A stretch of DNA of 64,000 nt from the NCBI RefSeq assembly GCF_020535545.1, contig NZ_CP084752.1:2197501-2261500 (forward strand), written 5' to 3'. A model generated the notes under the pieces. The model was not told the DNA's origin, did not search any database, and saw only the letters and a list, made by a program, of their open reading frames with translations. A program made the translations under genes and the position numbers. This stretch comes from Roseateles sp. XES5. Its GTDB lineage: Bacteria > Pseudomonadota > Alphaproteobacteria > Rhizobiales > Rhizobiaceae. Of this stretch, positions 42,586 to 51,181 are shown piece after piece (position 1 is the first letter of the stretch; each line of letters starts with the position of its first letter).

Positions 42586-44064
42586 ATGACCCTTTCCGAC
42601 CTTGCCCTCGGCCGCCGCCCGGAAGGCCGCACCGCTCTTTCCGCCCGCTGGATCGTCGCCCATGAAAACGGCCGCCATCGGCTTCTGACCGATGGCGAGA
42701 TCGTCATCGAGGGACAGGATGTCATCTATGTCGGTCCGCGTTTCCCCGGCGAAGTCGCCCGCCGCATCGATCTCGGCGACATGCTGATCTCGCCCGGCTT
42801 CGTCGATCTCGACGCGCTTTCCGACCTCGACACCACGGTGCTCACCATCGACTACGGTCCGGGCTGGGCGACGGGCCGTGTCTGGCCGCGCAGCTATGTC
42901 GATCGTGGCCCGTACGAGATGTACACGCCAGAGCAGCTCGTCTTCCAGAAGCGCTTCGCCTTCGCGCAATTGCTCCTGAACGGCATTACCTCGGCGCTGC
43001 CGATCGCCTCGCTGTTCTATCGCGAATGGGCGGAGACCGTCGCCGAGTTCGAGGGAGCGGCGGATGCCGCGGGCGATCTCGGCCTTCGCGTCTGGCTCGG
43101 CCCGGCCTACCGTTCGGGCGGCATGGTCTGTGAAGCGCCGGGCGAGCTTCAGCCGGTCTTCGACGAAGCGCGCGGCCTCAAGGGGCTCGAGGATGCCATC
43201 GCCTTTGCCGGCCGCATCGCCGGCCGGCACGAAGGCCTGGTCCAGGGCATGCTGGCGCCGGACCGGGTGGAAACCTCGACGCTGGCGCTGCTCCAGCGCA
43301 CCATGGCCGCCTCCGCCGAAATGAAGCTGCCGGTGCGCCTGCACATGGCGCAGGGCCAGATGGAACGCAAGACCGTCGCGCGCCTGCATGGCACGACGGC
43401 GCCGCAATGGATGGCCAGCCATGGCCTTCTCAATGAACGGCTGATCGCGCCGCATGCGGTACTGGCCGAGCCGGAGGACCTCGATCTCTACGCCCGGCAT
43501 GGCGTCACCATCGCCCATTGCCCGCTGGTCTATGCCCGCGGCGGCGAATATCTCGATTCCTTCCGCCGGTGCCGCGATCTCGGCATCCGCATCGGCATGG
43601 GCACGGACACGACCCCGCCGGACATGGTGCTGAACATGGCCGTCGCGCTGATGACGGGCCGCATCGCTTCGGGCGAGACGGGTCTTTCGACGGCGGAAGT
43701 CTTCGACGCGGCGACGCTCGGCGGCGCCGATGCGCTGGGCCGTACCGATATCGGCCGCCTGCAGGCAGGCTCGAAGGCCGACATCGCGATCTTCGATCTC
43801 TCCGACCCGCGTTTCGCACCGACGGTCGATCCGGTCCAGTCGCTGATCTTCGGCGCCAGCGGCCGGGTAACGCGTGCGGTCTTCGTCGACGGGCGGCTTT
43901 CCATGCGAGACGGCGAGGTCGCCGGCATCGATATCAAGGCGGCGCGGAAAGAGGCGCAGGCGCAGTTCGAGGGGCTTCTGGCGAAGTATCCCGAGCGGAC
44001 CTGGGGGCATCCCTCCATGGAAACGATGTTCCCGCCGACCTATCCGCGCCTCACGGCCGACTGA
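42586..44064 (+). CDS. amidohydrolase-family protein with D-x-D in place of the H-x-H metal motif
   Basis: A 492-residue amidohydrolase barrel. Later metal and catalytic motifs are intact: LHMAQG, IAPHAVL, TIAHCPLVYA and the aspartate in GMGTDTTPPDM. The first strand, however, reads SPGFVDLDALSDLDTTVL, with aspartates where the family normally has His-x-His. Either metal binding differs or this subgroup uses another site. It is the last gene of the importer operon. ATG 42586 is used; an in-frame TTG lies seven codons upstream. It may be a deaminase-like hydrolase of the same pathway or a non-hydrolytic paralogue. Confidence 0.78.
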   Translation: MTLSDLALGRRPEGRTALSARWIVAHENGRHRLLTDGEIVIEGQDVIYVGPRFPGEVARRIDLGDMLISPGFVDLDALSDLDTTVLTIDYGPGWATGRVWPRSYVDRGPYEMYTPEQLVFQKRFAFAQLLLNGITSALPIASLFYREWAETVAEFEGAADAAGDLGLRVWLGPAYRSGGMVCEAPGELQPVFDEARGLKGLEDAIAFAGRIAGRHEGLVQGMLAPDRVETSTLALLQRTMAASAEMKLPVRLHMAQGQMERKTVARLHGTTAPQWMASHGLLNERLIAPHAVLAEPEDLDLYARHGVTIAHCPLVYARGGEYLDSFRRCRDLGIRIGMGTDTTPPDMVLNMAVALMTGRIASGETGLSTAEVFDAATLGGADALGRTDIGRLQAGSKADIAIFDLSDPRFAPTVDPVQSLIFGASGRVTRAVFVDGRLSMRDGEVAGIDIKAARKEAQAQFEGLLAKYPERTWGHPSMETMFPPTYPRLTAD

Positions 44065-44082
44065 GGGTTTGCGAACGGACGG

Positions 44083-45372
44083 TCAGGCCAGCGTGAAATG
44101 ACGCTGCGCTCCCTGCGCCTGCCCCGCGGCAGGCGTGTTGTGGAGCAGGCCGCCATAGATGCGCAACAGGCCATCGACCCAGTCCGACTGGGTATTGGCG
44201 AGCTTCATGCCATTGGCGAAGGTCTTCTGGCTCATCCGGCGCATGTCCTCGACGGGCATGTCGGCCATGGCGCGCAGGGCCGCGGCAAATGCCGCGCTGT
44301 CCTGGGTGTTGCAGGCAAGGCCCATGCCGCGCGCGACGATCTCGTCCGCCAGGAAGGCCATCTCGGTGAGGATGATCGGCACGCCGCTGGCTGCGGCTTC
44401 CGCCGCCACGAGGCCGAAGGGTTCGGGCAGGCGCGAGGGGATGACCAGCCCGCGGGCATGGCGGATCAGGCCGCCGATCTCGCGCTGTTCGCGCCAGCCG
44501 TGGAAGGACATTTCCGGATACTGCGCCTGCAATTCGGCGCGCATCGGTCCGTCGCCGATGATTTCCAGCGGCACGCCGGCAAGCCGCGCGGCGGCAAGCG
44601 CATCCTGCGCGCCCTTTTCCTGTTCCAGCCGGCCGATGAAGAAGAAGCTCCGGTTGCGTTCGGCAGGAATGCGTTCGGCGATGAAGGGGAGGGCCGGGTT
44701 GCGAACGGCCTGCAGGAGCCCTGCGTCATAGCCGGCGCGCACGAAGCCTTCGATCATCTTTTCATGGATGAGGACGATCCTGCCCCAGGGCACATCCTGC
44801 CCCATCGCGGCCCGGAGCCGCACCTGACGGGCGACCCGCCAGAGCTTGTGCGCATAGGCGCGCCGGTCGCAATTCGTTGCAAGGCAACTGCCGCCGAGCG
44901 GAACGCGCGTGCAGCGCGCCTCGCGGCGATAGTCCATATAGGCGCCATTGGGACAGGCGTGGAAGAAATCATGCGCATGGATGGCCGTACGCTCGGCCAC
45001 CCGGCGCAGCGGCACAAAGATGGCGGGCGAGAGGATCTGCGACCAGACATGCACGTGATAGACGGTGCCGGGCGTATCGTTGCGCGCGATCCAGTCGGAA
45101 AGCAGGGCGCTGGCGGAGCGATTGTCGATGCCGTTGATCGCGGTCCTCAGCGGATTGCCGCCGAGCAGCGCCTTCTGCCCGAGCCGCACCAGGTCGACGC
45201 CCAGTTCATCGAAGATGGAATTGTCGTTGTCGTCGCCGACGATCATCGTGACGGGAATGTTGCGGGCGCGCAGCAGCCGCAGCAGCAGCAGGACAAGGGT
45301 CGTCGCACCGCCGCGTGCGATGGAAAAGTCGTTGATGAGAACGACACGGGATATCGGCGGCACGGCTTTCAT
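44083..45372 (-). CDS. glycosyltransferase family 4 protein
   Basis: A 429-residue GT-B fold protein. The N-terminal domain starts VVLINDFSIARGGATTLVL with the G-G-A/x acceptor-side loop. The C-terminal donor domain shows SFFFIGRLEQEKGAQDALAA, IIGDGPMRAEL and the family E-x7-E motif in SRLPEPFGLVAAEAAASGVP. A cysteine-bearing insert (HACPNGAYMDYRREARC, CLATNC) is typical of a GT4 subgroup. ATG 45372 is taken because GGAG precedes it by five bases. It stands alone between the amidohydrolase operon and the rpiR gene; its acceptor is unknown but a surface glycan is likely. Confidence 0.8.
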   Translation of the reverse strand: MKAVPPISRVVLINDFSIARGGATTLVLLLLRLLRARNIPVTMIVGDDNDNSIFDELGVDLVRLGQKALLGGNPLRTAINGIDNRSASALLSDWIARNDTPGTVYHVHVWSQILSPAIFVPLRRVAERTAIHAHDFFHACPNGAYMDYRREARCTRVPLGGSCLATNCDRRAYAHKLWRVARQVRLRAAMGQDVPWGRIVLIHEKMIEGFVRAGYDAGLLQAVRNPALPFIAERIPAERNRSFFFIGRLEQEKGAQDALAAARLAGVPLEIIGDGPMRAELQAQYPEMSFHGWREQREIGGLIRHARGLVIPSRLPEPFGLVAAEAAASGVPIILTEMAFLADEIVARGMGLACNTQDSAAFAAALRAMADMPVEDMRRMSQKTFANGMKLANTQSDWVDGLLRIYGGLLHNTPAAGQAQGAQRHFTLA

Positions 45373-45631
45373 CAATGCTCCAGCTGGGGAAGGCCGTTCA
45401 TGGCCTGCCATATCCAACAATAGCGCCCCTTGGTTGTTCAATGGTTTTTTTCATATCGTCAATAATGTCCGTCCGTCGCACGTGCCATGCCTGCTCGTTT
45501 CGTCGTAGCGACTGAACATTTACAGAATGAAAGCGCCGGCGCACATCACCTCATCAGGGTGAGACAGAATTGCATTTCTCTATTTTTCACCTGAAAAACT
45601 TTGGACAAACGGCGCGTTGCGCCGTTCGTCT

Positions 45632-46474
45632 CTAGAGTTCTTCCAGCGTATCGCCGAAGCGCTCGATGCCGCGCAGGCGGGTCCTCCCGTCCGCGCCGGC
45701 CCGTTCGATTGCCCGCGTCGCCAGCAGGTGGCAGACGGCCATCACGGAAACGTGATTGAAAAGCGGTCCCGGCGCGAGCGTGTGACAGCGGAAATGCCAG
45801 GTTGCAGAGGCCCGGTGCGTCACGCCTTCGTCCGTAAGGTAGAGCAGGCTGGCGCCGCTCTTCTCGATGGCGGTGAGAATGGCGTCCATCTGCGCCACGC
45901 GCCGGCGCAGGCCGAAGACGATCGCCACGTCCCTGTCCGTCACGCTCACCAGATGTTCGCCGAGCGTCTGGCCCGCGCCGGGGATGGCGACGATGTTCTC
46001 CACCACCTGGGTCATCTGCCATTGCAGGTAGTCGGCAAAGGGGTGGCTGCTGCGAAAGCCGATCACCCAGGTCTTGCGCGCGTTGAGGATGGCGTCGGCC
46101 ACCTCGTCCACCTGCGCATCGGTAATCGTCGAAAAGGTCCCTTCGAGATTGGCGACGCCCTGGGCGATGTGCGCCGTCACCGATTGGGCCGCGGCGGCAT
46201 CCGCCGATGTCGTGAGAAACAGGCGCGAGCCGGTCTGCCGCTCGTCGCGCGCATGGCGGCGCGCCTCCTCGTAGTTTTCATAGCCGAGGCGGCGGACGAA
46301 GCGGGTGACGGTGGCGTTGGAGACCTGGGCGAGCTTGGCAAGCTCGGAGGCGGAGTAGCTGGCAAGTTCCCCCGGGAAGTCGCAGACAAAATCGCCGAGC
46401 CGCCGTTCGGCCGGATGCAGGCCGTCGAGCGCATCGCGCACGCGGAACAGAAACGAACGATCCGTGGAACCCAT
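45632..46474 (-). CDS. RpiR-family (SIS-domain) regulator
   Basis: A 280-residue regulator with the N-terminal RpiR helix-turn-helix (SASELAKLAQVSNATVTRFV, about residues 40-60). A C-terminal SIS sugar-phosphate-binding domain (about 110-240) follows, starting VADAILNARKTWVIGFRSSH. RpiR proteins usually sense phosphosugars, but in many alphaproteobacteria they control amino-acid or hydantoin-type uptake. It is divergent from an MFS transporter and a racemase-family gene, with a TGAAAA-N4-TTTTCA palindrome between, and probably represses that pair. The start MGSTDRSF is preferred over two upstream in-frame ATGs, which lack a ribosome site. Confidence 0.85.
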   Translation of the reverse strand: MGSTDRSFLFRVRDALDGLHPAERRLGDFVCDFPGELASYSASELAKLAQVSNATVTRFVRRLGYENYEEARRHARDERQTGSRLFLTTSADAAAAQSVTAHIAQGVANLEGTFSTITDAQVDEVADAILNARKTWVIGFRSSHPFADYLQWQMTQVVENIVAIPGAGQTLGEHLVSVTDRDVAIVFGLRRRVAQMDAILTAIEKSGASLLYLTDEGVTHRASATWHFRCHTLAPGPLFNHVSVMAVCHLLATRAIERAGADGRTRLRGIERFGDTLEEL

Positions 46475-46594
46475 CTCGGCTACCTTTCCCATCACGAAAC
46501 CAGCTTGTAGCGGACTTGCCGGACTTCGCAAGAACGCCGCGCTTTCGGCCGGTCAACAAGCTTCTTGAAAAACAAATTTCTTAGATGTAGTGTA

Positions 46595-46610
46595 TGAAAA
46601 TTGATTTTCA
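46595..46610. promoter_or_regulatory. probable RpiR operator upstream of the MFS gene
   Basis: TGAAAA-TTGA-TTTTCA is a perfect 6-bp inverted repeat 26 bp before the MFS start codon. A looser copy, GAAA-AACAAA-TTTC, lies at 46567-46580. Both are in the divergent rpiR/MFS promoter. Confidence 0.5.
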
Positions 46611-46635
46611 CGCTGATGCCAAAGAGGAGGAGACT

Positions 46636-48093
46636 ATGGCAGCAGAAGGCATGGTACAGTCCGGCAAATCATCGCCGGTCATTCGCCAACTGGAGGGCGC
46701 GCTGACCCGCATCGGGGTCACGGGCGCACACAAGCAGATCATCGCGCTGGTTCTGATCGGTTGCCTGTTCGACAGTTTCGAGCAGAACACGATCGGCGTG
46801 TCCGGCCCGCTCCTGAAGGAGCACTGGGGCCTGACCGGTACGGATATCGGCTTCCTGAACACGATCACCTTCGGCAGCGCGGCCATCGGCCGTCTGCTGT
46901 CGGGCATTCTCGGCGACCGCTATGGCCGCCGCGTCATGCTCACCATCAATCTCTTGCTGTTCTCGCTGGGTTCGGCAGCCTGCGCGCTCGCACCGGATTT
47001 CATGTTCCTGTGCATCGCGCGCGCCATCGTCGGCTTCGGCGTCGGCGGCGAGATCTCGACGGCCGTCACCATGCTGTCGGAGTTCTGCTCGCCGAAATTC
47101 CGCGGCACGGCCGCGGGTCTCGTCAATGTGGGCGCGGGCGGCTTCGGCAACTTCCTTGCCCCCGTCTACGGCCTGATGATCTTCACCCTGTTCCCGGGCG
47201 AGGATAGCTGGCGCTGGCTCTTCGCCTCGCTCGCGCTTCCCGCCCTTCTCGTCGTCTTCTATCGCCGCTACGTGCCGGAGACACCGCGCTTCCTTGCTTC
47301 GCAAGGGCGGATCGACGAGGCGAACAAGGTGCTGTCGGTGCTGGAATCCGGCTCGCTGAAACCCCGCAATCTCGTGGTGCGTGAATACCTCTCCAAGGAT
47401 CAGGAGCAGGATGCACCGCGCGCCAAGGGCGCCTGGAAGGAACTCTTTCGCGCTCCGTTCCTCGGCCGCATCGTTCCGGTGTCGATCGCCATCCTGATGA
47501 GCTACGGCGCCCAGCTTTCCGTGCTCACGCTGATGCCGGTCATCTTCGTGTCCATGGGCCACACCCTGCAGGGCAGCCTGCTCTACAGCATGATCATCCA
47601 GAGCGGCAGCGTTCTCGGCGCCATCGCGGCCTCGATGTTCGGCTACTACTTCCCCCGCAAGCGGGTGCTGACGGTCGGCGCGATCTGCGCATGCCTTGCG
47701 GCGCTCTCCATCATGCAGTTCGGCACCACCATCTATCTGGTGCTGTTCTTCGGCGCACTGTTCCAGTTCTTCGTGCTCTTGCTCAACACCTCGATCTGGA
47801 TCTACGCGCCGGAACTCTTCCCGACCCGCATCCGCGCCTTCGGCGTCGCCTTCATCCTGGCGACGGGCTCGGCCGCCGGCTCGTTCGTTCCGACCATCTC
47901 GGGTGCCCTGTTCGATAGCTACGGCATGGCCGGCGTCTTCGGCCTCGCGGCCAGCATGTACGCCATCTTCGCCGTCTGCATCCGCCTCGGGCCGGAAACC
48001 TATGGCCGGTCGATGGAAGACCTGACGCAGCCGGCCGACGTCATCGGCACCTCCGAGGAGCCGGCGCTGCAACCCGCAAAAGCAGGAGCTTGA
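46636..48093 (+). CDS. MFS transporter (metabolite:proton symporter type)
   Basis: A 485-residue transporter with about twelve hydrophobic segments. The cytoplasmic A-motif GDRYGRRVML lies between helices 2 and 3. The central loop follows helix 6 (YVPETPRFLASQGRIDEAN), and the sixth-domain PELFPTRIRAFG marks the sugar/aromatic-acid porter branch. An AGGAGG five bases before ATG 46636 fixes the start. It is divergent from rpiR and followed after 7 bp by a racemase-family gene, so it probably imports that enzyme's substrate. The chemical class (hydantoin, dicarboxylate or aromatic acid) is not clear. Confidence 0.85.
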   Translation: MAAEGMVQSGKSSPVIRQLEGALTRIGVTGAHKQIIALVLIGCLFDSFEQNTIGVSGPLLKEHWGLTGTDIGFLNTITFGSAAIGRLLSGILGDRYGRRVMLTINLLLFSLGSAACALAPDFMFLCIARAIVGFGVGGEISTAVTMLSEFCSPKFRGTAAGLVNVGAGGFGNFLAPVYGLMIFTLFPGEDSWRWLFASLALPALLVVFYRRYVPETPRFLASQGRIDEANKVLSVLESGSLKPRNLVVREYLSKDQEQDAPRAKGAWKELFRAPFLGRIVPVSIAILMSYGAQLSVLTLMPVIFVSMGHTLQGSLLYSMIIQSGSVLGAIAASMFGYYFPRKRVLTVGAICACLAALSIMQFGTTIYLVLFFGALFQFFVLLLNTSIWIYAPELFPTRIRAFGVAFILATGSAAGSFVPTISGALFDSYGMAGVFGLAASMYAIFAVCIRLGPETYGRSMEDLTQPADVIGTSEEPALQPAKAGA

Positions 48094-48100
48094 ACCAGGC

Positions 48101-48778
48101 ATGACCCCGCACATCCTGTTGATCAATCCCAACAGTTCGCAGGCCACGAGCGACATGATGCACGCCATCGCCGTGCGCTCGGCAGTTGGCCGGCTGGCGG
48201 TGGAAACCGTCACCGCCAGCCGTAGCCCCGGCATGATCGTCACGCCCGAGCAACTGGTGGCCGCAGCGCCCCAGGTGGTCGAGCTCGGGGCGGCGCATCG
48301 CGGAACGTGTGCGGGGATCATCGTCAGTGCCTTCGGCGATCCCGGCCTTGCCGAACTCCGGCGCAAGGTCGCAATCCCGGTCGTCGGCATCTGCGAGGCT
48401 TCGATGATCGAAGCCTCGCAGGGCGGCCGCCGCTTCGCCGTCGCGACGTCCACGCCCGACCTGGTCGAGGCGATCGACCAGCGGGCGTACGATCTCGGTC
48501 TTGCCCATCTCTATGCGGGCATCCGCTGTACGCAAGGCGATCCGGTGGCGCTCGCTGCCGATCCGGCGCTTCTCATCGAGGCGCTGGCCGGTGCGGTGCG
48601 TCAATGCATCGAGCAGGACGGGGCCGAAGCGGTCATCATCGGCGGCGGTCCGCTCGGCGAAGCCGCCGAGCAACTGCGGCTGATCTTCGATACGCCCGTG
48701 CTGGGACCCATTCCCTGCGCGGTCGAGCGGATCATCGGGCTTATCGGGCAGGCCACCACGGTTTCTCAGGCCGTGTGA
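48101..48778 (+). CDS. Asp/Glu/hydantoin racemase-family protein
   Basis: A 225-residue protein of the Asp/Glu/hydantoin racemase family, recognised from HILLINPNSSQATSDMM at the N-terminus, FGDPGLAELR, and PVVGICEASM. In hydantoin and allantoin racemases two cysteines do the proton transfer; here the corresponding places appear to read SAFGDPG and IIGGGPLG, with Cys only at C70 and C98. So it may be a divergent racemase or a related decarboxylase/isomerase. It is co-transcribed with the MFS gene 7 bp upstream. Function is uncertain beyond family. Confidence 0.75.
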   Translation: MTPHILLINPNSSQATSDMMHAIAVRSAVGRLAVETVTASRSPGMIVTPEQLVAAAPQVVELGAAHRGTCAGIIVSAFGDPGLAELRRKVAIPVVGICEASMIEASQGGRRFAVATSTPDLVEAIDQRAYDLGLAHLYAGIRCTQGDPVALAADPALLIEALAGAVRQCIEQDGAEAVIIGGGPLGEAAEQLRLIFDTPVLGPIPCAVERIIGLIGQATTVSQAV

Positions 48779-48821
48779 TGTGATTTCCCGAACGCTTGCC
48801 GCGCTTCGGCGCGGCAAGCCT

Positions 48822-49883
48822 TTATATGGCGCCGAGATCGGCGTAGCTGTCATGCAGCGCCCGGTCGCCGGGGCTGAAACGGTCGCCGGCGAAATTGTGC
48901 TGGTGCCAATAGGGATAGATGTAGGGCGGGCGGCTGACCGTGTTCAGCCTGTCCAGTTCGTCCCCGGTGAGCTTGAGGTCGATCGCCGCGATGTTGTCGC
49001 GGAACTGCGCCTCGCTGAGACCACCGACCACGAGGCTCGATATTGCGGGGCGCGACAGCGTCCAGGCCAGCGAGACCTGCGCCACCGTGACGCCGCGTTC
49101 CCGGGCAATGGCCTCAAGCGCATCGACAATGGTCCACAGCCGCTCCTGGTCGCGGATCGGCGGTTCGCTCCAGCCGGCGGCCTGGCGAGACTCCGCCGGC
49201 GCCCTGTCGCGCCCGAACGCGCCCGACAGGAGGCCCGCGGCGAGCGGACTCCAGACCATGACGCCAAGCCCCTGATCGACGGAGATCGGCAGCAGCTCGT
49301 ATTCGGCTTCGCGCGCTTCGAGCGTGTAATGGATCTGCTGGGTCACGAAACGCGGCAGGTTCTTCGCCTCGGCGACGCCGAGCGCCTTCATGATGTGCCA
49401 GCCGGAATAATTGGAGCAGCCGACATAGCGGATCTTGCCCTGCTGGCGCAGCGTATCGAGCGCGCCGAGCATTTCCTCCACCGGCGTCACGCCATCCCAT
49501 TCGTGCATGAAGTAGATGTCGATATGGTCGGTCTTCAGCCGCTTGAGGCTCGCTTCGCATTCGCGGATGAGGTGATGGCGCGAGACGCCCTCGTCGTTCG
49601 GCCCGTCGCCGATGCGCATGCGGGCCTTCGAGGAGATCAGCACCTTCTCGCGCTTTGCCCCGAGCGCTTCGCCAAGGATCTCCTCCGAGCGGCCGAGCGA
49701 ATACATGTTGGCCGTGTCGAAGAGGTTGACGCCGCCGTCGATGCATCCGTCGATCAGGCGGCGGGCCTCGGCGGCACCCTGGTTTGCGACGCGCGAAAAG
49801 GCGCCGACGCCGCCGAAGGAGAAGGTGCCCATGGCGATGGCCGAAACTTTCAGGCCCGTGCGGCCGAGCGTCCTGTATTCCAT
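48822..49883 (-). CDS. aldo/keto reductase
   Basis: A 353-residue NADPH-dependent aldo/keto reductase barrel. The catalytic tetrad is visible: D56, Y61 (FDTANMY), K86 (LISSKARM) and H127 (IYFMHEW). Length and the N-terminal MEYRTLGRTGLKVSAIAMGT fit the AKR groups related to YajO and L-glyceraldehyde 3-phosphate reductase. It is encoded 17 bp after the LacI gene on the same strand. It would interconvert an aldehyde or ketose with a polyol, fitting the divergent importer and dihydroxyacetone-kinase-like genes. The natural substrate is unknown. Confidence 0.88.
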   Translation of the reverse strand: MEYRTLGRTGLKVSAIAMGTFSFGGVGAFSRVANQGAAEARRLIDGCIDGGVNLFDTANMYSLGRSEEILGEALGAKREKVLISSKARMRIGDGPNDEGVSRHHLIRECEASLKRLKTDHIDIYFMHEWDGVTPVEEMLGALDTLRQQGKIRYVGCSNYSGWHIMKALGVAEAKNLPRFVTQQIHYTLEAREAEYELLPISVDQGLGVMVWSPLAAGLLSGAFGRDRAPAESRQAAGWSEPPIRDQERLWTIVDALEAIARERGVTVAQVSLAWTLSRPAISSLVVGGLSEAQFRDNIAAIDLKLTGDELDRLNTVSRPPYIYPYWHQHNFAGDRFSPGDRALHDSYADLGAI

Positions 49884-49900
49884 GGTCTTTCTCCCTGAAG

Positions 49901-50983
49901 CTATTGCGCGGGTTGCCGCATCGTGCGGGGCGGGCGCTCGCGCGTGGTCTTCGATGTGCCGTGCTCGTGGCTGGCGCGCAGCACGAGGTCCGCGCCGACG
50001 AGGATCTTGACCGGCGGTTGCGGTTCGGCGGCGGCGATGAGGTCGTCGAGCACGGTGACGGCGAGATAGCCGATCTTGCGTTTCGACACGTCGATGGTCG
50101 TCAGGCCCGGTTCCATGGTCGCGCTCTGCGGCAGGTTGTCGAAGCCGATGATCGAGACGTCCTCGGGAATGGACACGCCATGCTCGCGCAGCGCCCGGAT
50201 GAAGCCGTAGGCGATGATGTCGTTGGTGCAGAAGTAGCATTCGGCAAGGTCGAGCCCGGTCGAAAGCAGCGCGCGCGTGTCGAGATAGGCGCCGTCATAG
50301 GTCGATTCCACCGACAGGATATCGGCCTCGTTCACCGGCAGGCCGAGCCGCGCCATGTTCTTGAAGAAGGCTTCGCGGCGCAGGCGGAAATTGGTCGTGT
50401 CGACATGGGAGGCGACGAAGCCGATGCGCTGGAAGCCCTGCATGCGGAAGCGCGAGAGCACCTTGTAGACGGCGTCCTCGTTGTTCATGTCGACGAAGTT
50501 GGCGTCGAGCACGTCGTAGAACGTGTCGATGAAGACCGTCGGCAGGCCGAGGCCCTGGATGAGGCGGATATCGGCCTCCGTCAGTTCGGTGCCGAGCGCG
50601 ATGACGCCCGAGATCGGCGCGCCGGCGAGCGACTCGGCCACCGTGCTGATCGGCTGGCCCTCGAAGCTCACCACTTCCAGCGTATAGTTGCGCCGCGTCG
50701 CTTCGGCCGACATGCCGTCGATGTAGTCGGAGATGAAGACGCTGTGGTCGCGGTTCACGGTATGGCCGTGCTTGGCGATCTTGAGGAAGCGCAGCGTCTC
50801 GCCGGGTTCCGTGCTGCGCGTCGCCCGCGGCACGTAGTTGAGGCTCGCCACCGCCTCCAGCACCCGCGCCCGCGTCACGCCGGAAATCTCCCCCTTGCCG
50901 TTCAGCACGAGCGAGACCGTGGCCGGCGATACGCCCGCCGCCTCGGCGATGTCCCTGATGGTCAGTTTTCCCGGTTTCTTCAT
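49901..50983 (-). CDS. LacI-family regulator
   Basis: A 360-residue LacI repressor. The DNA-binding headpiece is KLTIRDIAEAAGVSPATVSL with hinge helix residues RARVLEAVASLNYVP. The sugar-binding domain has the periplasmic-binding fold (VFISDYIDGM, GVIALGTELTE, IGFDNLPQSATMEPGLT). It is divergent from the ABC-dhaKL operon and upstream of the aldo/keto reductase. Two palindromes in the intergenic region are likely its operators. I use the ATG at MKKPGKL because the headpiece begins right after it; an in-frame ATG ten codons earlier has no ribosome site. Confidence 0.9.
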   Translation of the reverse strand: MKKPGKLTIRDIAEAAGVSPATVSLVLNGKGEISGVTRARVLEAVASLNYVPRATRSTEPGETLRFLKIAKHGHTVNRDHSVFISDYIDGMSAEATRRNYTLEVVSFEGQPISTVAESLAGAPISGVIALGTELTEADIRLIQGLGLPTVFIDTFYDVLDANFVDMNNEDAVYKVLSRFRMQGFQRIGFVASHVDTTNFRLRREAFFKNMARLGLPVNEADILSVESTYDGAYLDTRALLSTGLDLAECYFCTNDIIAYGFIRALREHGVSIPEDVSIIGFDNLPQSATMEPGLTTIDVSKRKIGYLAVTVLDDLIAAAEPQPPVKILVGADLVLRASHEHGTSKTTRERPPRTMRQPAQ

Positions 50984-51023
50984 GCGGCGGTCAGGGGCCT
51001 TTTTATGCTGCAACTGCGAACAA

Positions 51024-51034
51024 GTTTACTAAAC
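51024..51034. promoter_or_regulatory. LacI operator 1 (lacI-proximal)
   Basis: GTTTA-C-TAAAC is a perfect odd-centred palindrome 41 bp upstream of the lacI start. It shares the TTTA/TAAA core with operator 2 and could mediate autoregulation or looping. Confidence 0.55.
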
Positions 51035-51153
51035 GATTTAGGCAATCTTCGTGAGACCTAGGGCAATTTGACGCCTTTCGCAACCGATATGGCGCGCAAA
51101 ACGGGGCTTGTCAGCGCAAATTTCCTTTGCTAGCGTTTTAGTGAAGCTGGAAT

Positions 51154-51168
51154 TTGTTTAGTAAACAA
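51154..51168. promoter_or_regulatory. LacI operator 2 (transporter-proximal)
   Basis: TTGTTTA-G-TAAACAA is a perfect 7-bp inverted repeat with a one-base centre, directly before the GGGAGGAG ribosome site of the first permease gene. A repressor bound here would block transcription into the operon. The centres of the two operators are 132 bp apart. Confidence 0.7.
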
Positions 51169-51181
51169 GTGGGAGGAGATC

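Noticed and set aside
41023-44010. A 995-codon minus-strand frame opposite two amidohydrolases
   Set aside because: It is the longest open frame in the window, but it spans two genes and their gap on the other strand and has shadow-like composition rich in Arg, Ala and Asp.
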